Positions 53,511 through 62,780 are shown, numbered from the stretch's first letter. The stretch is DNA of 64,000 bases from Erysipelotrichaceae bacterium 7770_A6 (GCA_014610835.1 QQXM01000008.1:1-64000), one strand, 5' to 3'. The notes: generated by a model from the sequence alone, not told the origin. Numbers and translations are program-made.

Positions 53511-54368
53511 TTAGTATGTCAAGATTTCATTTCCATCTTCTGTAATAAGAATTGTATGTTCCCATTGTGCAGAATCAGAGCCATCTCTTGTATAGATTGT
53601 CCAGTTATTATATGGATCAATTTCTACTGCAGCTTTTCCAGCATTGATCATCGGTTCAATTGTGATGATCATGCCAGGAACAAGAACCATGCCTTTTCCT
53701 TTTGAACCAACATGTGCAACAAATGGATCTTCATGGAAGTCAATCCCCACGCCATGTCCACCAAGTTCTCTAACAACAGAATATCCTTTGGAATGTGCAT
53801 ACTTTGCAATTGCATATCCAATATCTCCTACATGTGCCCATGGCTGTGCAGCCTGCATGCCAATTTCAAGACATTTCTTTGTTTCTTCAACAAGTTTTCT
53901 TCTTTCTTCAGATACATTACCAATCATAAACATTCTAGAAGCATCCGCATAGTAGCCATCTAAAATTGTTGTACAATCAACATTGATAATATCACCATTT
54001 CTAAGTTTTCTGTGTCTTGCGGGAATCCCATGACATACTTCACCATTGATGGAAGTACATACACTCTTAGGGAAACCTTCATAGTTCAAAGGTGCACAGA
54101 TTCCACCATGTTCTGCTGTATACTTCGAAACAATATCATCAATATCCTGTGTACTCATGCCTTCATGAATTAATTTTCCAACTTCATCTAAAACACCTGT
54201 ATTGATTTCGCCAGCTTTTCTGATACCTTCAATCTGTGATGGACGTTTGATCCATTCATCATCAATCACATCTTTATGTTTCTTTCTCAAATATTCCATT
54301 CTTTCAAGAATATGAGAAGGAATTGGTTCTTTTTCATCGATTTCCTGCCATCTTTTTTCATCAATCAT
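53511..54368 (-). CDS. map: Methionine aminopeptidase, type I
   Basis: Removes the initiator Met from new proteins; 285 aa. The metal ligands are visible in NVDCTTILDGYYADAS (two Asp), LGGHGVGIDFHEDP (His), ITIEPMIN (Glu) and WEHTILITEDG (Glu). An N-terminal extension of about 40 aa has no zinc-binding cysteines. It lies 15 bp downstream of dut and patatin genes in the same direction. The ribosome site AGAAGA is moderate. Confidence 0.95.
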   Translation of the reverse strand: MIDEKRWQEIDEKEPIPSHILERMEYLRKKHKDVIDDEWIKRPSQIEGIRKAGEINTGVLDEVGKLIHEGMSTQDIDDIVSKYTAEHGGICAPLNYEGFPKSVCTSINGEVCHGIPARHRKLRNGDIINVDCTTILDGYYADASRMFMIGNVSEERRKLVEETKKCLEIGMQAAQPWAHVGDIGYAIAKYAHSKGYSVVRELGGHGVGIDFHEDPFVAHVGSKGKGMVLVPGMIITIEPMINAGKAAVEIDPYNNWTIYTRDGSDSAQWEHTILITEDGNEILTY

Positions 54369-54383
54369 ATGTCTATCTTCTTT

Positions 54384-54893
54384 CTATTTTGTGGTAGATC
54401 CAATACCGCCTGTTCTTTCATCATTTGCATCATCATCCACTGTGACTCCAAATGACATAAAGATTCCCTGGACCATACCTTGTCCTTTTTCAATCAATAA
54501 GTGTTTATCATCTCTAGAATCATTCATAAATTTACACATGATATGACCTTCATTGTCTGCATTGTAATAATCAGCATCAATGACACCCACTGTATTGTTC
54601 AGTTGCATGCGATACTTAAAACCAAGAGAACTTCTTGGATACAGCATCAAAACATACCCATCGTCTATTTTAGCACGAATTCCTGTAGGAATGAGCCTAA
54701 CATCTTCTGGATCCATTGTAATATCTACAGGTGCATAAAAATCATATCCTGCTGACTGCTTTGTAGCACGATGCGGAAGCTTAATCGAATCATAGATTGC
54801 CTTGATTTCTTCTTTACTTCCACCCATATTCTTTTCCCAGTCTTTTTCAAACTGTTCATATGATACTTTTTCAAACTTTGCGATTGCTTTCAT
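54384..54893 (-). CDS. dut: dUTP diphosphatase
   Basis: Hydrolyses dUTP to dUMP and PPi; 169 aa. Trimeric dUTPase motifs: SAGYDFYAPVDI (motif 1), YPRSSLGFKY (2), NNTVGVIDADYYN (3), KGQGMVQGIF (4) and the C-terminal ERTGGIGSTT (5) that closes on the substrate. An N-terminal extension of about 40 charged residues is unusual but seen in some Firmicutes. AAGGAG precedes the ATG, 8 nt after the patatin stop. Confidence 0.93.
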   Translation of the reverse strand: MKAIAKFEKVSYEQFEKDWEKNMGGSKEEIKAIYDSIKLPHRATKQSAGYDFYAPVDITMDPEDVRLIPTGIRAKIDDGYVLMLYPRSSLGFKYRMQLNNTVGVIDADYYNADNEGHIMCKFMNDSRDDKHLLIEKGQGMVQGIFMSFGVTVDDDANDERTGGIGSTTK

Positions 54894-54901
54894 AGTACTC
54901 C

Positions 54902-56179
54902 TTATATGTGTTTCATCATAATATATACGAATTTAGCGAGTGCACTTTCAAATGGATAAATTGTATTTCTCACATTCTCACTGATCAATTCATGATCAGG
55001 ATAAAATAATGCATGCAGAATCAACATGACAATTGCTTTTTTATCCAATGTAGAAACATACGAAACAAATTCACCCGGTGAACGTGAAGGCTTGTATGGA
55101 TAGTCTTCATACGCACATGGTGCAAAAGATGCAAGAATCGTATGTCTTGCTTCTTTCATTGTATACACCTTCGCGTCATCCATTTCACACAATTCCATTA
55201 ATGCATCAAGCATACCATAAAAGTATAAACGATCCGTCAAGCGAGATATATTCATACGCTCCATCAATCGATCTGTAATCACATGTTCTGAACGTAATTT
55301 TTCATTGATTGACGTTGCATTTTTAATATCCATTTCTGTAATCAGAAATTCACGAATATATTCATGAAAATATACAGGAAGTGGAAAACGTTCAAATGTA
55401 TAACGGAATCCATAATATCTCTTATAGTGCTTCATTGTATCGTTATAGCCAAGTTTCTTTGCTTTCTCCATCTTTTCATGATCAAAGCATAAGAAATCAT
55501 ACAATGGTGCTTTTGGATGAATCATGTGAATCATCGCATGATTCTCATACAGTGGATGAAGGGTCTGCGGTCCCATTTCTATCGCAACAACTTCATCTGC
55601 ACCATCACGCAACGCATAATCAATTGGGCAGTTATCATAATATCCACCATCCACATATTCATTGCCATCAATTTCTTTTACAGGAAAAGCAGGATACGCA
55701 GAACAAGAAGCAATCAGCCAGTCTTCTCCATGTTCTTTCATCATTTCCTTTGTTACAAATACACCTTCATGATCTTTCTTTGTCGCAGCAACACAAGAAA
55801 AATCCATTTTACTCTCAAAGAATTTCTTTGGATCATAATAATAATGTACAAAATCATAGAACGGACTAATATCAATTCCATGTTCTTTCATATAGTAATG
55901 CAGTTGAGAGAAAAACTCCTCTCTTTCATTCAATAATGTTTTGAATGACATATCTGTTGGAACAAATCCATTCACGATCTTATCACTAGATAAATGCATA
56001 TACATATTTTCCAGCTTCTCTAAATCATTCTGTACGATCATCGCAGCATTTAAAGATCCAACAGATACACCAATCACTTTATCGAAGTGATCTTCACCAA
56101 TTTCTTTCAGTGCCTGCAATACACCAAATTCATAAATTCCTTTTGTACCACCGCCAGATAAAACAAGTGTTCTTTTCAT
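54902..56179 (-). CDS. Patatin-like phospholipase
   Basis: Serine acyl hydrolase of 425 aa. The oxyanion loop is LSGGGTKGIYEFG, the nucleophile Ser is in IGVSVGSLNAAM, and the Asp of the dyad is in YVDGGYYDNCPIDYAL (about 188). The patatin domain covers about 5-230; the C-terminal 190 residues are helical and unassigned. There is no signal peptide, so it acts inside the cell. CGGAGG precedes the ATG. It leads an operon with dut and map; the functional link is not obvious. Confidence 0.9.
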   Translation of the reverse strand: MKRTLVLSGGGTKGIYEFGVLQALKEIGEDHFDKVIGVSVGSLNAAMIVQNDLEKLENMYMHLSSDKIVNGFVPTDMSFKTLLNEREEFFSQLHYYMKEHGIDISPFYDFVHYYYDPKKFFESKMDFSCVAATKKDHEGVFVTKEMMKEHGEDWLIASCSAYPAFPVKEIDGNEYVDGGYYDNCPIDYALRDGADEVVAIEMGPQTLHPLYENHAMIHMIHPKAPLYDFLCFDHEKMEKAKKLGYNDTMKHYKRYYGFRYTFERFPLPVYFHEYIREFLITEMDIKNATSINEKLRSEHVITDRLMERMNISRLTDRLYFYGMLDALMELCEMDDAKVYTMKEARHTILASFAPCAYEDYPYKPSRSPGEFVSYVSTLDKKAIVMLILHALFYPDHELISENVRNTIYPFESALAKFVYIMMKHI

Positions 56180-56291
56180 ATAAATGCCTCCGTTTATATT
56201 TTACATTTTCCACTTCGTATTACCATCTACAATTTTTGAATACTGTCATGATACTGAAATACTGCTATAATAGATATGTTGGAGGTTTTTT

Positions 56292-57503
56292 ATGAAACTG
56301 AATGTAGGTGTATTTTTTGGTGGAGAATCTGTTGAACATGAAGTCAGCATTATTTCTGCACACCAGGCAATGGAAGCATTAGATAAGAATAAATATAATG
56401 TTATTCCTGTATATATAACAAAAGGCAGAAAATTATATGTTGGAGAAGATCTTTGGGATATGAACAACTATACAGATCTCAAGGCACTACAAGAAAAGCT
56501 CACACAGGTATCTCTTGTACTTGAAGATAACAAAGTTGCCATCAAACCTGTTAAAACTTCTTTATTTTCCAAAAAAGAATTAGGAACAATTGACGTTGCA
56601 ATTCCAGTCATGCATGGAACAAATGGTGAAGATGGAACAATTCAAGGTTTCTTTGAAATGTTAAAGCTGCCATATGCTGGATGTGATCTATATGGTGCAG
56701 CAGTTGGACAGGACAAAGTATTACAGAAGCATATTCTGGCAGATAATGATTTACCTGTTACAAACTGGTTCTGGGTATATGGAAATGAAATGGATGAAAG
56801 AAAAGATGAAATTCTAGAAAAAGTTCATAAACTCATCTACCCTGTTATCTTAAAGCCAGCAAGAACTGGCTCTTCTGTTGGTATTGCAATCGCACATAAC
56901 GATGAAGAGTATCTGGAATGTTTTGAAGATGCACGTCAATATGATGAAAAAGTCATTACAGAAAAAGTTGTCAAGCCAATGGTGGAATTGAACTGTTCTG
57001 TTTTAGGCGATGGTGCAAATGCACGTGCAAGTGTCATTGAACAGGTTGGTTCTGTTTCTGGAGATGAACTGCTCAGCTATAAAGATAAATACCAGGGTGG
57101 TGGTAAATCAAGCAGTAAAGCAGGAAGCAAATCCAGTGGTATGGCTTCTACCGCAAGAATCGTACCTGCACCTATCAGTGAAGAACAGACAAAACTCGTA
57201 CAGTCCCTTGCTTTAAAAACATTTAAAGTACTTGGTGCAGCTGGTGTTTGTCGTATTGACTTCATGATGGATCAGGAAACAAAGAAAGTCTATGTTAATG
57301 AAATCAACACAATCCCTGGTTCTTTAGCTTTCTATCTATGGAAAGAAGAAGGCATGTCCTTTAGAGAACTCATGGATAACTTAGTCAATCTTGCATTAGA
57401 AAGAGAAAGAAAGAGAAGTAAAATGACATTCTCTTATGATACAAACCTGTTATCTACATATAGTGCAAACAGTGCAAAAGGAAGCAAAGGATGCAAAGCA
57501 TAA
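56292..57503 (+). CDS. ddl: D-alanine--D-alanine ligase
   Basis: ATP-grasp ligase of 403 aa that makes the D-Ala-D-Ala ends of peptidoglycan precursors. FFGGESVEHEVSIISA, MHGTNGEDGTIQG, KPARTGSSVGI and VNEINTIPGS are the family motifs. The omega loop (about 262-290) keeps the KY pair typical of D-Ala specificity, but holds an unusual Gly/Ser/Lys stretch (GGGKSSSKAGSKSSG). A tail of about 25 aa ends in KGSKGCKA. TGGAGG precedes the ATG and TGcTATAAT lies upstream. D-Ala-D-Ser activity is a less likely alternative. Confidence 0.92.
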   Translation: MKLNVGVFFGGESVEHEVSIISAHQAMEALDKNKYNVIPVYITKGRKLYVGEDLWDMNNYTDLKALQEKLTQVSLVLEDNKVAIKPVKTSLFSKKELGTIDVAIPVMHGTNGEDGTIQGFFEMLKLPYAGCDLYGAAVGQDKVLQKHILADNDLPVTNWFWVYGNEMDERKDEILEKVHKLIYPVILKPARTGSSVGIAIAHNDEEYLECFEDARQYDEKVITEKVVKPMVELNCSVLGDGANARASVIEQVGSVSGDELLSYKDKYQGGGKSSSKAGSKSSGMASTARIVPAPISEEQTKLVQSLALKTFKVLGAAGVCRIDFMMDQETKKVYVNEINTIPGSLAFYLWKEEGMSFRELMDNLVNLALERERKRSKMTFSYDTNLLSTYSANSAKGSKGCKA

Positions 57504-57529
57504 TGGTTCTCAATTGAGAACCATTTTTT
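57501..57529 (+). terminator. Terminator of ddl
   Basis: AATGGTTCT and AGAACCATT around CAATTG, followed by TTTTT; it starts in the stop codon. Confidence 0.85.
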
Positions 57530-57537
57530 GATATAAT
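57529..57537 (+). promoter_or_regulatory. Extended -10 promoter of deoD
   Basis: TGaTATAAT, placed right behind the ddl terminator, about 26 nt before the deoD ATG. This leader is long enough to hold AGGAGG. Confidence 0.65.
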
Positions 57538-57563
57538 GGATACATAACAGGAGGATTATTTGT

Positions 57564-58271
57564 ATGTCAACGCCACATAATAGTGCAGATATCAAGGATA
57601 TCGCAAAAACAGTATTAATGCCTGGAGATCCACTTCGTGCAAAATTCATCGCTGAAAACTTCTTAGAAGATGCAAAACTTGTCAATAACGTTAGAGGGAT
57701 TCAGGGATACACAGGTACATGGAAAGGAACACCAGTAACTGTTATGGCCAGTGGCATGGGTATGCCATCCATTGGTATTTATTCCTATGAATTATTTAAG
57801 TTCTATGATGTAGAAAATATCATTCGTGTAGGTTCTGCAGGTGCATATTCTGCTGATTTAAAGCTATTCGATGTTGTAGTTGCGGATAGTGCATATTCTG
57901 AATCTACATACGCAAAGGAGCAGTGTGGAAACACTTCTGATATTCAATATCCAAGTGAAGAATTAAATGCAAAGATTATTGCTTCTGCTAAGAATCTTGG
58001 TATTGAAACACATGTTGGATGTCTCCACTCTTCAGATGTTTTCTATAGAGAAAGCAAAGATTATTTAAAGACAGTTGAAGAAAAAGGCTGTCTCGCTGTA
58101 GAAATGGAAAGCTTTGCATTATTCTCAAATGCTAAAGTATTAGGAAAACACGCCGCATGTATTGTTACAATTTCTGACTCATTCGTTTCTCCAGAAGAAA
58201 CAACACCAGAACAAAGAGAACAGTCATTTACAGACATGATGAAGATTGCATTAGATGCAGCAATCGCATAA
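57564..58271 (+). CDS. deoD: Purine-nucleoside phosphorylase DeoD
   Basis: Hexameric PNP of 235 aa that splits purine nucleosides with phosphate. TVLMPGDPLRAKFIAE, VMASGMGMPSIGIYSYEL, IRVGSAGAY and LAVEMESFALF are all signature motifs; the catalytic Asp is in VTISDSFVSPEE. AGGAGG precedes the ATG. Function fits with the nucleoside importer at 28-33 kb and cdd at 61 kb, which together form a salvage route. Confidence 0.95.
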   Translation: MSTPHNSADIKDIAKTVLMPGDPLRAKFIAENFLEDAKLVNNVRGIQGYTGTWKGTPVTVMASGMGMPSIGIYSYELFKFYDVENIIRVGSAGAYSADLKLFDVVVADSAYSESTYAKEQCGNTSDIQYPSEELNAKIIASAKNLGIETHVGCLHSSDVFYRESKDYLKTVEEKGCLAVEMESFALFSNAKVLGKHAACIVTISDSFVSPEETTPEQREQSFTDMMKIALDAAIA

Positions 58272-58278
58272 ATCCATA

Positions 58279-58311
58279 CAAAAAGAGAGAAAAACTTTTC
58301 TCTCTTTTTTA
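58279..58311. terminator. Bidirectional terminator after deoD
   Basis: AAAAGAGAGAAAA and TTTTCTCTCTTTT with a very short loop and T tracts. Confidence 0.8.
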
Positions 58312-58325
58312 TGAATTGTTCACCT

Positions 58326-59219
58326 TTAACGATTGATAGAAGCAGCCATCTTGCGGTATGTCCATCTCTTGCCGCGAATCGCAACGCTTAATGTCATGAT
58401 ATTTTCTGGCAAAGCAACTCCACACCATCCAGCATCACCAATATGCTGAATATCAACACCGCATCTCTTATTCACAATTGCAATTTCTCTGACCGTTTCA
58501 CAATCAGCACCTTCCTGGCTTGTACCAATTGCGGATAAAGCCAATGCATTGTGTGCATGGATATATTCACAGGCTTCTGTGACTGTTGCTTCAGATAAGC
58601 CAGGAACAGTATTCACTGCAGGCATCAAAATTACATCTGCACCAGCATCAATAAATTCCTTGATTGCATCTAAATCAACAACAGGTTCATTCACGCCAGC
58701 ACCATGCATCTTTCCCGCAATAATCAAACCATTGAAATACTTCTTAGCTTCTACGATTGCTTCAGCAATAGAACGGTTAGAAACACCAACCCCAGGATTA
58801 CCTGTCAAGCAGATGAAATCCAATCCCAATTCCTGTGCTTTCTTGAATGTTTCAACAGTTGCCTGTCTGCCTTCAGCAATCACATGTCTTTCTTCCAGCA
58901 TATCTGCTTCCAAGTCAACGGGTTCCAGGTTGCATCCAACAGGTCTACCAACAAGTTCTTTCAGCTTTTTAACCGGTTCCTCACAAGCAGGCAATCCCTG
59001 AATCACTGGATGATTGCAGTCAAATCCATTCAACAAAACCATGTCACTGCCAAAAGATACGGCAAGTTCAGCATTTGTCAAATCACCAAGTAATGGTTGC
59101 GTTGAAACAACTGTCTCTGTCATTACAGTTCTTCCTTCAGAAGCTAGAATGGATAATTTCAATTGCTCTCCATTCATTGCGACCATGTCGCTTGTCATAC
59201 AATTCAATAATCTTTTCAT
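58326..59219 (-). CDS. DUF7916-like TIM-barrel protein of unknown function
   Basis: A 297-aa cytosolic protein. Alternating beta/alpha character and motifs such as ICLTGNPGVGVSNRS, LIIAGKMHGAG and DVILMPAVNTVPG suggest a TIM barrel with phosphate-binding loops. I recall similar proteins in Firmicutes annotated as haloacid dehalogenase-like and later DUF7916, often near PTS genes; the HAD motifs are absent here. Cys residues in KRCGVDIQHIGDAGWCGV could be functional. GGAGA precedes the ATG and TATACT lies upstream. It stands alone, so context gives no function. Confidence 0.65.
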   Translation of the reverse strand: MKRLLNCMTSDMVAMNGEQLKLSILASEGRTVMTETVVSTQPLLGDLTNAELAVSFGSDMVLLNGFDCNHPVIQGLPACEEPVKKLKELVGRPVGCNLEPVDLEADMLEERHVIAEGRQATVETFKKAQELGLDFICLTGNPGVGVSNRSIAEAIVEAKKYFNGLIIAGKMHGAGVNEPVVDLDAIKEFIDAGADVILMPAVNTVPGLSEATVTEACEYIHAHNALALSAIGTSQEGADCETVREIAIVNKRCGVDIQHIGDAGWCGVALPENIMTLSVAIRGKRWTYRKMAASINR

Positions 59220-59254
59220 AGTAACGTCTCCATCTTTACTTACAGTATACTACA

Positions 59255-60991
59255 TTACCCTTCCATCTTTTCGCTAAGTTCCATCCAGCGCATTTCACTT
59301 TCTTCCAAAACATTTCTTTTTTCTTCCAGCGCATCAGAAACTTTCTTGATTTCTTCATAATCCGATAATGTATTCAATGTATCTTCTAGATTTTTGACTT
59401 GCTCTTCTAAAACGGGCATTTTCTTTTCCAGCTCTGCCAATTCTTTTTTCTCCATGTAAGTCAGACGATTTGCTGGACGTTCTTTTTTTCTTTGTACCGT
59501 TTCCTGTTTGCCATGTTCTTTCTTTTCTTTATTCTCAAGATAATCAGAATATGTTGTCTGCTGAATAGAAATATTTCCATCTTCAAATACAAACAGACGA
59601 TCCGCAACTTTATCCAGAAAATAACGATCATGGCTCACCACGATCACAGCACCTTTAAACTGCTCCAGATAATCTTCTAGAATTGTTAATGTTTCTGTAT
59701 CCAGATCATTTGTAGGTTCATCTAAAACAAGGATATTTGGTGCCTGCATCAAAATTGAACATAAATACAGTCTTCTTTTTTCACCACCGGAACATTTACT
59801 GATTGGTTTATACTGATCTTCTTTGAAAAACAAGAATCTTTCCAGCATCTGAGAAGCAGAAATGGCTTCATGTTCTGCCGTATAGACAATTTCACCAAAT
59901 TCTTTGATATAGTCAATGACTCTCTGATTTTCCTCAAATACTTCATTCATTTGCGCAAAGTAGCCAATCTTTACTGTTTCCCCAATCGTAACACTGCCGG
60001 TATCTGGCTGGATCTTATGCATGATAATTTTCAATAGTGTACTTTTTCCACAGCCATTGTTGCCAATGATTCCAACACGATCCATTCTCATTAATGTATA
60101 GGAAAAATGAGAAAAAAGCTGTCTTCCATCATATGCCTTTGAAATATCATCAATGATAATTGTTTTATTTCCAAGTCTGGAAGCTGCAGATTTTAACTCT
60201 AGTGTATCTTTGAGCTTCATATCTTCCATTGCGGCAATCTTGTTGAATCTTTCAATTCTACCCTTCTGCTTTGTGCTTCTTGCCTGTGCACCTGCTCTGA
60301 TCCATTCAATTTCCGTTTTCAGAAATCGCTGTCTTTTATGTTCTGCACTCAGCGCCTGTTGATAACGCATTTCTTTCTGTTCAAGATAATCTGCATAGTT
60401 ACCAACATACGTATAAAGATTACCTTGATCTACTTCAACGATATGATTTGTAATACGTGTTAGAAAGTAACGATCATGCGTAACAAGTACAACAGCTTTC
60501 GATACTCTAGCAAGATATTTTTCCAGCCATACGATCATATCCTGATCAAGGTGGTTTGTAGGCTCATCCAAGAGATACAGATCTGCTTTTCGAATCAGAG
60601 AAATTGCTAAGGCAACACGTTTTTTTTCTCCACCAGAACAAACATCAATATTCTTTGTATAGTCTGTTAATCCAAGTTTATTCAAGATTGCCTTGATTTC
60701 ATATTCTTCTACAGATTCTTCTAGATGAGATAATACAGTATCATAGACTGTCTGATTGCTTTTGAATTCCATTGTCTGCGGACAATAGGAAATCTTATAT
60801 TTCTTAAGTACATTTACATTTCCTTCATCTGGCAGTTCAACCTGCGCCATTAACTTCAACAATGTACTTTTTCCAGCACCATTTAAACCAACAATACCCC
60901 ATTTATCATTTTCATTTACCACAAAATTTACATGTGACAATATTGGTGTCACCGCATATTTATAACTCACATTTTCTAAAGATAAAATCAT
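59255..60991 (-). CDS. ABC-F family ATPase, Uup-like
   Basis: Soluble duplicated ATPase of 578 aa without membrane segments, of the group that acts on ribosomes or nucleic acids. Domain 1 has GLNGAGKSTLLK, CSGGEKKRVALA and LLDEPTNHLD; domain 2 has GNNGCGKSTLLK, CSGGEKRRLYL and VLDEPTNDLD. The inter-domain linker (about 185-270) is rich in Arg and Lys. A C-terminal coiled coil (about 500-578) with the usual Uup-type pattern is present. GGAGA precedes the ATG. A drug-resistance role cannot be inferred. Confidence 0.92.
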   Translation of the reverse strand: MILSLENVSYKYAVTPILSHVNFVVNENDKWGIVGLNGAGKSTLLKLMAQVELPDEGNVNVLKKYKISYCPQTMEFKSNQTVYDTVLSHLEESVEEYEIKAILNKLGLTDYTKNIDVCSGGEKKRVALAISLIRKADLYLLDEPTNHLDQDMIVWLEKYLARVSKAVVLVTHDRYFLTRITNHIVEVDQGNLYTYVGNYADYLEQKEMRYQQALSAEHKRQRFLKTEIEWIRAGAQARSTKQKGRIERFNKIAAMEDMKLKDTLELKSAASRLGNKTIIIDDISKAYDGRQLFSHFSYTLMRMDRVGIIGNNGCGKSTLLKIIMHKIQPDTGSVTIGETVKIGYFAQMNEVFEENQRVIDYIKEFGEIVYTAEHEAISASQMLERFLFFKEDQYKPISKCSGGEKRRLYLCSILMQAPNILVLDEPTNDLDTETLTILEDYLEQFKGAVIVVSHDRYFLDKVADRLFVFEDGNISIQQTTYSDYLENKEKKEHGKQETVQRKKERPANRLTYMEKKELAELEKKMPVLEEQVKNLEDTLNTLSDYEEIKKVSDALEEKRNVLEESEMRWMELSEKMEG

Positions 60992-61015
60992 ATTTTAAAT
61001 TCTCCAAGCACAACA

Positions 61016-61053
61016 ATTATACATGATTTTCTTTTTTAAGATTCATGTATAAT
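61016..61053. promoter_or_regulatory. Symmetric divergent promoters of the ABC-F and cdd genes
   Basis: ATTATACATGA (61016-61026) and TCATGTATAAT (61043-61053) are perfect inverted copies. Each contains TGTATAAT reading outwards, one for the ABC-F gene and one for cdd. Confidence 0.6.
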
Positions 61054-61070
61054 ATGGATAGGAGATATGA

Positions 61071-61523
61071 ATGATGAGTACAAAATTAACATTAGAAGAG
61101 AAAAAAGATCTCATACGAATGGCATTTGCGGCAAGAAAATTTGCATATACGCCATATAGTCACTTTCAGGTTGGAGCTGCACTGCGTGCAAAAGATGGCA
61201 CGATATTTACAGGCTGCAACATTGAAAACGCCTCCTTTACACCCACAATCTGTGCAGAAAGAACAGCTTTATTCAAAGCCGTTTCTCAAGGTGTTCATGA
61301 ATTTACGGATATTGCCATCGTAGGAAGTAAAGAAGGAGAAGTAAATGAACAGATTACTTCCCCTTGTGGTGTCTGCAGACAGGCATTATTTGAATTTGGT
61401 GGTAAAGATCTCAATGTCATCATGGCGAAAAGTGAAGATGATTTTATTGAAGAAGATTTAAACACACTGCTTCCATATGGATTTGGTCCAAGTAATGTAG
61501 AAGGAAACAGTGCATTAGACTAG
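61071..61523 (+). CDS. cdd: Cytidine deaminase
   Basis: Zinc enzyme of 150 aa that deaminates cytidine and deoxycytidine. The N-terminus ARKFAYTPYSHFQVGAALRA, the zinc and catalytic motif CAERTALFKA, and SPCGVCRQALFEFG are diagnostic. The Glu of CAE is the proton shuttle. GGAG precedes the ATG. The C-terminus overlaps the convergent MBL gene by a few bases, and no terminator lies between them. Confidence 0.95.
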   Translation: MMSTKLTLEEKKDLIRMAFAARKFAYTPYSHFQVGAALRAKDGTIFTGCNIENASFTPTICAERTALFKAVSQGVHEFTDIAIVGSKEGEVNEQITSPCGVCRQALFEFGGKDLNVIMAKSEDDFIEEDLNTLLPYGFGPSNVEGNSALD

Positions 61524-62293
61524 AGATTTTCTGGATTATAACAATAATCGTAGATCAATCCATATGAAATACTGCAGTAAGGAATTTCACTGCCACCAAC
61601 ACACATTGTTTTTACAGGAGAAGTTAATTCTCCTTGTATGATTTTATCTGTAGCTTCCATATTATCCTTGATGTACTGGATATTTTGAATTTCATTGGAT
61701 TGCTCACTATGCCCAAAGAATAATTGTAAATGCGTATAGGAATGTAGAATGTCATAAAGATGTTCTACATTCTTTTTGTATTCATGTAATGGCAGGCAAT
61801 GATCTAATTGCATCCAGAATCCGCCAGATCCAATTGCATCACCAGTAAATCCTTCTTCATGTTCTTCATTTAGAAATACCAGTGAACCTTTTGTATGACC
61901 AGGAACACGAAGTGTCTTCAATGTATATTCACCTAGATCAAATACTTCATTTCCTTCAATCAAAGTAATTTCATTTTTCCAATCATCATTTACAAACAGA
62001 TCCAGTAATGATTGATCTTCTTTCTGCATATAGACTGGTACATGCTTCGCAATCAGTTTTTGACATGCCTTTCCTGCGTGATCTGGATGCGCATGTGTCA
62101 ATAAAACAATGAGTGGTAAAGAAGTAATTTCTTTTACGATATCATAGAGATTTTCTTCCTCTTGTAATGTATCAATCAAAGCTGCTTTTTGATTTCCCAG
62201 CACTAGATAACAATCGACATTCAGCCCATTTTCATCTTTTTCATTAATGCGATATACATGTTCATTCATTTGATTTACTGTTATGTTATTCAT
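61520..62293 (-). CDS. MBL-fold metallohydrolase
   Basis: Hydrolase of 257 aa with the metallo-beta-lactamase fold. The metal motif is VLLTHAHPDHAGKACQKL (about 76-93), followed by RVPGHTKGSLVF, GDAIGSGGFW and FFGHSE. The pattern resembles glyoxalase II-like and quorum lactonase-like members; substrate unknown. The ATG at 62293 overlaps the end of the lipoprotein gene by 8 bp; an ATG eight codons upstream is possible. It is expressed with that gene. Confidence 0.88.
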   Translation of the reverse strand: MNNITVNQMNEHVYRINEKDENGLNVDCYLVLGNQKAALIDTLQEEENLYDIVKEITSLPLIVLLTHAHPDHAGKACQKLIAKHVPVYMQKEDQSLLDLFVNDDWKNEITLIEGNEVFDLGEYTLKTLRVPGHTKGSLVFLNEEHEEGFTGDAIGSGGFWMQLDHCLPLHEYKKNVEHLYDILHSYTHLQLFFGHSEQSNEIQNIQYIKDNMEATDKIIQGELTSPVKTMCVGGSEIPYCSISYGLIYDYCYNPENL

Positions 62294-62774
62294 ATTCCAA
62301 TGCAAATCCTTTCTCATAGTTTTCCTTTAACTGTTCATTCAAACCTTCTACTTCATATACAACATCGCCATCTTTGATAAAGAAAACATGTGGTGTATAT
62401 AGATGTTTCTTGCCATCATCATCGTATTGCAGGTATTGACCAAACAGATTCACTACAACATCATAATCTTTCATATCCATATTACTTTGCCACGCAGCAT
62501 TTTTTCTTGTATTGATATATGCAACTTCTGCATGATTTTCTTTTGCGACGTCATTCAATACAGGCATTGCTTCAATGCATGATGGGCACTTTGCAAAGCC
62601 AAAATACACTGTCAGTGTTTCTTTATTTTGCATTTTGGATTGCAATTCTTTGACTGTCATGTCATAGAACACATGATCTTCATCATGAAAATTCTCATAT
62701 TGAGACATATCAGATTTTGTACTTGTACATCCCACAAGAAATATACAACATAATATGATCCAAAATTTTTTCAT
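62286..62774 (-). CDS. Thioredoxin-fold lipoprotein
   Basis: Exported 162-aa protein. The signal peptide FWIILCCIFLVGCTST has a lipobox (LVGC), so it is anchored outside the membrane. A thioredoxin-like domain follows with the redox pair in FGFAKCPSCIEAMPVL (CPSC) and the cis-Pro region LYTPHVFFIKDG. It resembles the bacteriocin-transport accessory or thiol reductase group. No ribosome site is present; TGaTATTAT lies 6 nt before the ATG. It is co-transcribed with the MBL gene. It may reduce or protect extracellular thiols. Confidence 0.85.
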   Translation of the reverse strand: MKKFWIILCCIFLVGCTSTKSDMSQYENFHDEDHVFYDMTVKELQSKMQNKETLTVYFGFAKCPSCIEAMPVLNDVAKENHAEVAYINTRKNAAWQSNMDMKDYDVVVNLFGQYLQYDDDGKKHLYTPHVFFIKDGDVVYEVEGLNEQLKENYEKGFALEYE

Positions 62775-62780
62775 AAACTT

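Noticed and set aside
55381-55869. Long ORF on the plus strand inside the patatin gene (162 aa)
   Set aside because: It is antisense to a conserved enzyme, rich in His and Ser from the reversed codon pattern, and has no ribosome site.
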